In this document: piece by piece, positions 56,834 to 64,000 of the stretch
How the letters are laid out: every line of letters starts with the position of its first letter
Position numbering within the stretch: the stretch's first letter is position 1
Assembly (NCBI GenBank): GCA_029990175.1
Contig: JARKIP010000017.1
Coordinates: forward strand, 29,189,001-29,253,000
DNA: 64,000 bases
Source of the DNA: Petunia secreta
Taxonomy: Eukaryota > Streptophyta > Magnoliopsida > Solanales > Solanaceae
Direction: 5' to 3'
Program-made: the position numbers and the translations under genes
Notes under the pieces: model-generated
Told to the model about the DNA's origin: nothing
What the model saw: the letters and a program-made list of their open reading frames with translations, nothing else
The model's database searches: none

Positions 56834-58280
56834 CTAACCTAATTTGCAACAAAAACACCAACATTTTAAAGAGATTCGGGTTGGTGAAAGTGAATTTTCT
56901 CCATGATGCTTTTCTCTCCACTTGGTGAAAGTGAATTTTCTCCCCAACATGGCTTCATATTCTTTGTTGTGCTCTTTAGGCGGAATTACACATTTCCGAG
57001 CTTGTAAAGTGGGATTCTTCATCTTGTACTTCTTCGCCTTCAAGTGACGGATGTCGTTTTGTCTCCTTGGAGTGGCAAATTCAACAATGTACCCATTTTG
57101 CTCATCAATGCCAAAATCATCCAAAGGTGCTTGTTCTTCCACTTCCATTGCATCATCAACACAAAGATTTGAGAAATGAAATGAATGAGGTCTAACCCTT
57201 TTCAATACCGATTGGGCACCAAGCTTGAAATTCTCCTCTTCGATGGTATAAGAGTCTTCATTTCCGCTCTAGACTCCAACACAACTTCTTTGCTTATGGC
57301 AACATTACCAACTATCTTGAAGATATAATCACTTTCATGAGTTTCCATGATTTGACTTGTGCTCTCTTCCACAAATTCGCTCATTTCTAGCATATCATTC
57401 ACGATTTCTTTATGTTGAGCCTCAGAAGCTTCAACCATTTCATGCACTAGAATTGTCAAGGCATGAGCTTTAAGATCAAATTGGTTCACTCTTTGTCCTA
57501 GTTCTTCTTTTTCTTGTTTGAGATCCCAACCATCTACATTTAAGTCTTGAAGGCACGCTCCATGGACTTTAATTTTTCGATCTTGATCTCAGAGCCAAGC
57601 TTGGCTCACAATCTCTTCTTCGTCCCAATTGTACTTTTCTTTAATAATTCTTACTTGACATTCAAGCACATCTTCTATGGAAGTTTCTTCTTGGAACTCA
57701 AGCTTATCTCCCATATAAAGTCTTTGTTGGGATTTGGCCACATCCTTAGCTTGTTGATCATTGAAAGTGTCAACCAATTGGCTCAATTGAGCCTCCAAGT
57801 TGTGAATTAATAAGCTATTTTGATGGACCGTCTCTTTTATCTTGTTGAAGACTTCGGCATTCTCACAATGGTGTTCAAGTATCCGCTCCATCAAATATTC
57901 ACATCTCTCATTTTGAGTGCATTCTTCTTGTGAAGTGGATAAGTCCATCTCTTCTTGAAATTTTTCTTGGATGCCTTGCCATTCGGGTTCAAGTTCCATA
58001 TTCATTATTCCATTGGACCTATCAAACTCATGAGTATCATTAGCACCATTACAAAAATAATTATAAGAAGAATAAAGAATATTAGGACAACCATCCCAAT
58101 GGCTATTTGGATTCCCACACACATGACATATGTCCCACTCAAACAGTTGAGAAGGTGCACACAACTCGCCCCGAAAATAATTTGACAATCTTGCCAATAG
58201 TAAAGTCCACCACAATAAGGACAAGGATCACTCATGTATGGATTTTCAACATTTGGCCAATTTTGGTTCCATGATACCAT
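56834..58280 (-). pseudogene. ORF1 of element C: twin zinc-finger, coiled-coil protein (gag-like)
   Basis: The likely start is the ATG at 58280 (MVSWNQNWP). Two Cys-rich motifs follow closely: CPYCGGLYYWQDC (about 58226-58188) and, across a one-base frameshift, CHVCGNPNSHWDGC (about 58130-58089). Then come an acidic region, a coiled-coil segment around ENAEVFNKIKETVHQN and LIHNLEAQLSQLVDTF, SQAWL, LVHEMVEASEAQHKEIVND, and a conserved tail with LCVDDAMEVEEQAPLDDFG, KNPTLQARKCVIPPKE and EYEAMLGRKFTFTKWREKHHGE (to 56880). It is about 470 residues in all, with breaks near 58190, 57590 and 57200. There is no protease or polymerase motif. The gag-like role is inferred from the zinc fingers and the position after the primer site. 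Confidence 0.65.
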
Positions 58281-58460
58281 TTCAAGGTAATTACCACTAA
58301 GCTAAAGTAACTAACTAACGAGAGTAAATACTACACACAAACAAATATTTACAATTTACAAAGAACATTACTATTATTCACAATTCATACGACAAAGATT
58401 CAAAAAGTTTGGAACTAAGCAACTAGCTCAACTCCTCAAACTACTCTCTACGCCAATTGT

Positions 58461-58478
58461 TCTCCGGCAACGGCGCCA
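58461..58478 (-). other. Primer binding site of element C (tRNA-Asp type)
   Basis: The minus strand reads TGGCGCCGTTGCCGGAGA, four bases after the LTR end at 58483. It is complementary to the 3' end of plant aspartate tRNA with one mismatch, as used by Athila-type gypsy elements. Confidence 0.85.
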
Positions 58479-58482
58479 ATTT

Positions 58483-59404
58483 TGACAACGCTCAACACAC
58501 ACATCGGCTTGAGGTATGAACAGTCATCGCAATGCAATTTACCCAACTAGGAGTCGGGGTCGAATCGACAATGAACAAAGTGATGCGATCAAAGTAGTAG
58601 AGGAACTAAACCTATTTGATAAAGCCAAACTAGGATAACAAGGTGAAAGAATGATATTAACAACTACAAACTACACTAGGAAAGAAAGTAAAGGTGATCA
58701 ATAGCCTTCTCACAACCAATGAAGATAAGTTTTGAACCTAGGATGCAATTATAGCACAGGGTTTATATATTATGGCCGAGTCGTTCTAATGTAATCCCTA
58801 GAATCCTTCCTGCCTAGAAGGGATTTACCTCAACGGTGCTCGTCAAAGCCATGGTTGATCTTATAAAGAACTACCCATTACCCAAGGAAAGAAGACCTCT
58901 TCCGAGCGTAACTTCTTTTATATGAGTTAGTCTATGAAATAGACTATCAACCCAAATCCTCGCTAGCTTCACTATTCTACGCTAACTAATCTCTCCCGAG
59001 TCTTTAATTAGCAAAGTAGACATGTAACTTAAGTGTCATGAGCACAAAAGTCAAGCAACCACAACAATAGAAGCTAGATAAACTCATAAATAATAAATCC
59101 TAGTCATGCTGCATTCATATATTCATATCCAAAATCATACCAATTAACAATACAAATAATCATGAAATATATTCACAAAATCAAGTCTTCAACAACACCA
59201 ACAACACCACATATATGCAATACAAAGCAAGGAAATAAAGAAAGGAGTACAAAGGATCAAGAATTTCTCAATGGGTTGCTCCAAATCTTTACTCTCTAGG
59301 TGTTTAGTTGATGGATCTTGGCTCCCAAGATTGGAGAATTGGCCAAAAGATGTGCCCTAGGTCGTGCAAAGGACTATTTATATGTTTCCAATTCAGCCGA
59401 TGTG
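58483..59404 (-). repeat. Truncated 5' LTR of element C
   Basis: Matches the 3' LTR from its end up to CAATTCAGCCGATGTG (59404), where a foreign TGTTGACACC sequence takes over. The palindrome cluster part of this LTR lies beyond the insertion, outside the window. Confidence 0.88.
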
Positions 59405-59879
59405 TGTTGACACCCAATTTTTTCCCGAAATTTTGATTAAATGTCAAATTATTAAAATAGGGTCATTTTTTTTTTATGAATTTAGAGTGAAACAATTGAT
59501 TTTAAAGGAAAATGGTTAAAATGGCGAAACATACACATCCTTGCAATTTTAGAAGTAATGAATTTATTTAAAATAGGCTTAATGTGCAAGTCTCATCCCA
59601 ATTCTAGCCTACCCCGTGCAACACCTTTATTTTACTTTAAGTTATCCTAAAAAAGGGTTAAATTTGCACTACACAGCCCTAAATTCAGCCTACTTGTGCA
59701 AACCACCCCTTTAAACAAAAACCCCAAAATCAATGGGAAATTTTGATCACTAGCCATTTTTGGACGCGCTCATTGGGGACTATCCACCGTTTCCAAATTC
59801 ATTGAAGAATAGCCAAATATTCGTGCGCGCACACTTAAGCTCCATTAGCGTTGGAAAAATACCCCAGACTAGTCTCATA

Positions 59880-60215
59880 ATGAAATACTGGGGCTTTGAA
59901 CAAAACTTGTTCAAAGCCCAAGTATTTTGTTATGAGACTTTATATATAAAGCTTCAGTCCCATAACAAAATGCTGGGGCTTTGAACAAGTTTTGTTCACA
60001 GCCCCAGCATTTTGTTATGGGTTATGGGACTTTATATATAAAGCTTCAGTCCCGTAACAAAATACTAGTCTCATAACAAAATGCTGGGGTCTTGAACAAA
60101 ACTTGTTCAAAGCACCAGTATTTTATACTAGGGTTAGTTTACTGAAGCTTCCCAGTATAAATAATGGGGCTTTGAACAAGTTTTGTTCAAGATCCCAGTA
60201 TTTATACTGGGATTT
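59880..60215. repeat. Cluster of four long palindromes in the Ogre-like LTR
   Basis: Four inverted-repeat units share the core GGGGCTTTGAACAA / TTGTTCAAAGCCCC with a 3-4 bp centre (about 59885-59925, 59948-60050, 60066-60122, 60148-60212). The second is the longest, with arms over 35 bp including AGTCCCATAACAAAATGC. Units are linked by TTTATATATAAAGCTT, itself palindromic. Confidence 0.85.
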
Positions 60216-60639
60216 GACCGGAGGTGGCTATTTCTCAGCGAATTTGTTTTTGACGGCTACAAATCAAATAACGCGCGCCAAACAGACCCTGCACGAAATT
60301 TTTACAAAATCAATTCCCCATACCCATTTTCCATTTTGCCCAGACCCGATAACCACAACAAGACGACCCCGTAACAGTGTCATCTTCCCCGTACGACCTC
60401 GCTGGACCAACCAAAATCATCCAACACCGTCCTTCCTCGTACGAATTCCAGCTCATTCAGCTTTGCAATGTTAAAATCCGAATCAAAAGGTATATTTTAG
60501 ATTATTCTATGTTTTGGGGGGAATTTTCCTTCAGTTTGAACAATTTTTGAAATCATCTTTATCCACTTTGTACCGCTGAAGGATTATTGTGTCTTTTCAA
60601 GTCGATTGGTACACCCCTAAAGCCCTAACATCTCTTGCC

Positions 60640-60648
60640 TATAAATAC
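60640..60648 (+). promoter_or_regulatory. TATA box candidate of the Ogre-like LTR
   Basis: CTATAAATA in a GC-mixed context about 1.24 kb into the LTR is the best core promoter match in this region. It is followed by a GA-rich leader-like stretch. A GCAAAAAGGTAAA near 60890 could be a splice donor, but this is not established. Confidence 0.55.
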
Positions 60649-61376
60649 CAAGATTGCATCCAAAATGAAGGGGCGGTGTACCAAGAATAGAGGGGGGAAA
60701 TACCAGGAAAACAACAAAAATATGTTTCATTTTTTTAGTTGAATTTTAGTATTGGGTCACTGTTTTTTCTGTGTTTTACAAGTGATATCGCCACTCAAGT
60801 CGTCGACCCCGTTCGAGTCTTCGCTTTTGTTCGATTCGAATTCAAATCCCTCGCTCTTAGTTCACTGCTCGCAAAAAGGTAAACTACTCGACCTCTTGTA
60901 TTTTTTACTTTATCATTTCATACATATGGTTTGTATTACTTTGTTCATAATTTTTTTTAAACTGAGACCTCTATCATTAAGCATGATTTTAGGCTGATTT
61001 ACTAGACAAAATGTGGACTGATTAACATGTTTTGAACTGAATCATTGAACTAAGATTTCTCGCCAACTAGATCATAATATGCGATAATAAATTATAACTT
61101 TAGAGTTTGGATGTGATTGATAGGCCATAATGTTAAAATGTGTATGCACCCCTAGACTTTGCTTGTTCATGTTGTTTTATTTAAGAAAATCAACTGCAGC
61201 TAAATAGTTTCTTTGGGAAAATGATTCTACTAAGATTTGCATCCTTTATCTTCAGTCTGTGTGTGTGTTGGTCCAGTTTAGTATAGAGGAGGTTCAGGGC
61301 TGAGGTTGTGCAGGTATTGGAGATAGTAGCAGGGGTTTGTTTCAGGTTGTTTCAGGTATGCTGAAGGAGTTTGAAG

Positions 61377-61652
61377 GAGTTGAGGTGCTTGGGGAGTTGT
61401 TTGGAGGCAGTGTAGTAGGTTTGGAGGTAATTTCCAAGTCTGGACACCTTCCTAAGGGTCTCCTTGTCAAGTCCCCATCCTTAAGCATTGTCTTATAATA
61501 GTTCCTAAGGATGCGAGTTGAGGTGCTTGGGGAGTTGTTTGGAGGCAGTGTAGTAGGTTTGGAGGTAATTTCCAAGTCTGGACACCTTCCTAAGGGTCTC
61601 CTTGTCAAGTCCCCATCCTTAAGCATTGTCTTATAATAGTTCCTAAGGATGC
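61377..61652 (+). repeat. Exact 138-bp tandem duplication
   Basis: 61377-61514 and 61515-61652 are identical by eye over all 138 bases, beginning GAGTTGAGGTGCTTGG. The length is divisible by three, which creates a repeat in a minus-strand open frame, but that frame has no known domain and is not called. Confidence 0.95.
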
Positions 61653-64000
61653 CCAGGTCTTTGTCTCCCCATTTCGTGTGTGCATGTTATCTGTATAGTT
61701 TTCTAGGTTTTTTTTTTTTTTTTCATTTAAGTTAATGTATGTGAGTTCTGGATCTGATTTTTGTTTCCCATGAGGGTGAGCTGTTTTTCTCTGAGTTCTT
61801 TTTTGTCAAAAGAGAGCAAGTCCAGAGTTTGCTTTTGTTTAATTTCCCTGTGTGCTTGAGAGTGTTGTTTGGTTGGTTATTGAGAGGGTGTGGGGGTATG
61901 GTGAGGTTCCGATATGAGGTAAGTCAGAGAGGGATCCCTGGTTGTTTGTTTGTCAAAAGAGGAGATAGAGTAGTAAGTGAAGTGGAAGGGTTTAGGAATA
62001 GTGATGCAGAGGTTGTTTATCTCTGTGTCTCTTGGTTTTTTAGGAGTAGAAAAGGGCTGAAAGGTTGTAGATTAGTGCAAGGATGTTTCCTATTTTGTTA
62101 TAAGTGAGCAGGGAATTGTTTGTTGTTGTTTTAGGCTGTAAGAAGAATATAGAAGCTTTGAGGTGTTGTTTTAGGTAATTGTCGGGGGCTGCAAAAGGGT
62201 TCCGGGCAGTGGAGGTAGTATAGTTTGTTTCTGGTATTGTCTAGTAGCTGGAGAGTTTATTCAGGTGATATGGTAGCTTGTAGAAGTTGTTTTGGATAGC
62301 TTAGGGTCTCGGGTTATTGGAGGTTAGCTTTGGATTTTGAAAGAGGTAGAGCAGTTGATTTTAGAAGCTGTTTTGGTGGTGTATAGGCAGTATAGTGGTT
62401 GTTTTAGCTGGAATGAATGTTAAAATATGTGTAAATAGTTTTTTAAGGTGTGTGTGTCTTCCTGGTTAATTGGAGGTGTTTCAGGTGTCCTATGGAGGTC
62501 TGCTTGCTGGCTGTTTGCAGTGGAGAAATGTAAGGTCTTGTAGATGGTATAAAGGGGTTGTTTCTGTGAGGGTGCAGAGGAGGATTTAGTTTATGGTTGA
62601 TTGAATTGATTCAGGGTAGTGAAATGTGTGCAAAGGTTATATGGAGTGGTTCAGATAGTGTAGGGAGGTTAGGTTGATGATTCTTGTTCAGGGTCTGCTT
62701 TGTTTTGAGATGTTTCAGGTTTAAAAAGAAAGGAGTGCCTGGTTCTGCCTGTTTCCTTGTTAATGAGTAAAGAAAGATAAAGGAGCAGATGTGAGGTAAT
62801 GTGCAGCATCATTTAGGTTCTGGTCTAGAGGGTTGTAGGCTGTCTTAGCTCTTTCCTAATCTTAGAATCTGGATAGTATTAACTGCTGAAGCGTTTGAAA
62901 ATGTTGTAATGCTGCTTTGTCATAAAGTTGGTGTGTGTGAGTTCAATCTTAGAGGGTCCAGGAAGGCATTTCAAGGTTGGATGTTGTCTAGCAGTTTAGC
63001 TTGCTTCCCGGTTCAGTTCTTTTGCTCTAATCTTCTCATCTTCAGTCCTAGCTTTTTGTTTTCCTATTTGTTACCAATATAAATTGGTTTAGATTTTATT
63101 GTCATAAAGGTTTGGAAATTATGAATGTTGCCTGAAACCTGAGGTGTATGCTATGATCTTGTTGTGCAGACTGCTCGATTACGTTTTAATGCCATGCTCA
63201 TTATAAGTCTTGAGTGAATTTTGTCAATCAAGGTCAAATTTAACCTCTTGGTCAGATAAATTTCCTATCTGAAAGAGAAGTTGCTCTTTGATGTTTGGTA
63301 GCTTGCTTCAGAGTTTAGTTGGTTGGATTATTGTCTTAAGCCAGAAGTTAATCTTCTGCAGATAATTATTTAGATCAGTGCTTCAGTTATGCCTATATTA
63401 GTTGGTTTGCTTATTGATAAATGCCCAGAAAATCACTCTTGAAACCAATCCAGGGCCCACACTTTAGTTGACTGCTGGCTGTTATTTCCATGTCTATTTT
63501 AACCCTTGAAATTTGGTTTAAAGACATTAAATGTCTCCCTGTTCGCTTGATTATTCTTGGTTATCTTTTGGTCTTAAGGATTGAAGTGATAAGCTGCTCG
63601 TTTGCTTACTGTATTTTGTTGTTCCTACACATATGAAATTGTGCATTTGGCTTGTACTAATATTTTTCTCCTTATTATGTTTTCCTTGGCATGAAATGCT
63701 TGGGACGAGTTCGGCTAAAAATCTAAATTGTGGATGGCTTATATTGGATTGACATTGGAGTTGTATTGAGGTCAAGATTCGGGCTCAAGTTTCCAATCTT
63801 TAGAAATTTTAGAAAATTCAAGACTACCTCGAGTTTGTCAAATTCCTGGGTTTTTATTTTTTTTAACTCTTATCCTCCATTTTCCCTTTTAGGATATTTA
63901 TGCAAACTTTGTAGAATAATTTATTATCAATTTATTTATGAATGAATTTTTATTGATTGAGTTATTTGTCTACTTTATGTTTATTATCTTTTATTTTGAA
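61653..64000. other. Non-coding LTR body, GT-rich
   Basis: GT/AG-rich DNA rich in GTTTCAGG and GGTTGT words on the plus strand. No domain was read in any frame; open frames such as 61829-62107 lack motifs. I see nothing further to annotate. Confidence 0.45.

Larger units (their letters stand above)
48768..59404 (-). mobile_element. Element C: second copy of the B family, with solo LTR inside
   Basis: On the minus strand: truncated 5' LTR (58483-59404), tRNA-Asp primer site, ORF1, spacer, ORF2, 3' untranslated part, purine tract and 3' LTR (48768-50102). No RT, RNase H or integrase was seen. The 5' LTR is cut by the Ogre-like element at 59405, so the target duplication cannot be checked; the left 5-mer is GTTCA. 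A 2.6-kb solo LTR of the A family sits between ORF1 and ORF2. Confidence 0.88.
59405..64000 (+). mobile_element. Start of an Ogre/TAT-like LTR, running off the window
   Basis: The boundary TGTTGACACCCAATTTT at 59405 matches the characteristic start of plant Ogre/TAT LTRs. For 4.6 kb there is no coding domain on either strand and no primer site, consistent with the very long LTRs of that group. A TATA box, a set of palindromes and an exact 138-bp duplication lie within. The right end and its target duplication lie outside the window, so the lineage is inference from the start sequence and lack of coding. Confidence 0.6.

Noticed and set aside
61829..62107. Possible small gene in the Ogre-like LTR
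   Set aside because: 92 residues with no motif, no start context and no splice or promoter support; the region is a long GT-rich LTR body.
1..64000. CRISPR arrays, bacterial operons or a phage-type system
   Set aside because: No regularly spaced identical repeats, no prokaryotic gene order and no operon structure; the window is plant nuclear repeat DNA.

Overview
The window is repeat-rich plant nuclear DNA, most probably from an asterid eudicot and by my guess the Solanaceae. That placement rests on the style of the LTR families (SIRE-type copia with an extra ORF, long-LTR Tekay-type gypsy, large tRNA-Asp-primed elements), not on a host gene. I see no host protein gene, rRNA or tRNA. Almost all of the 64 kb is nested retrotransposon sequence, and every coding region found is a transposon remnant carrying stops or frameshifts.

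Layout, left to right. (1) 1-10180: a tandem array with a unit of about 431 bp, interrupted by a complete but decayed gypsy element A (360-9417, + strand) with 2.5-kb LTRs. (2) 10181-13365: a TAT-like gypsy fragment (LTR end, PBS, gag), then the 3' end of a LINE. (3) 13836-21544: element B (- strand), a non-autonomous LTR element encoding two proteins but no polymerase. (4) 22789-41701: SIRE-like copia E (- strand), flanked by a perfect GTGCA duplication. Tekay-like chromovirus F (26071-35479, + strand) is inserted in it with a perfect AGTTG duplication. (5) About 41950-48767: a LINE (+ strand). Its ORF1 zinc knuckle is split by a solo LTR (42223-43440, GTCAC duplication) and it is further broken by a rearranged copia D (43908-47087). 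(6) 48768-59404: element C (- strand), a second copy of the B family, split by a solo LTR of the A family (53812-56430, TTAAT duplication). (7) 59405-64000: the start of an Ogre/TAT-like LTR inserted in C, running off the window.

The nesting gives a relative order: C is younger than the LINE it entered; the A-family solo LTR and the Ogre-like element are younger than C; F is younger than E.

The most original material is the B/C family. It has a tRNA-Asp primer site, a zinc-finger/coiled-coil ORF1, an ORF2 resembling the 'putative plant transposon protein' domain, no RT or integrase, and clusters of CGCGATCGCG-like palindromes upstream of the LTR TATA box and of ORF2. Other notable structures are an 8-bp hairpin before the polypurine tract whose stem covaries between A and F, and a run of long palindromes in the Ogre-like LTR.
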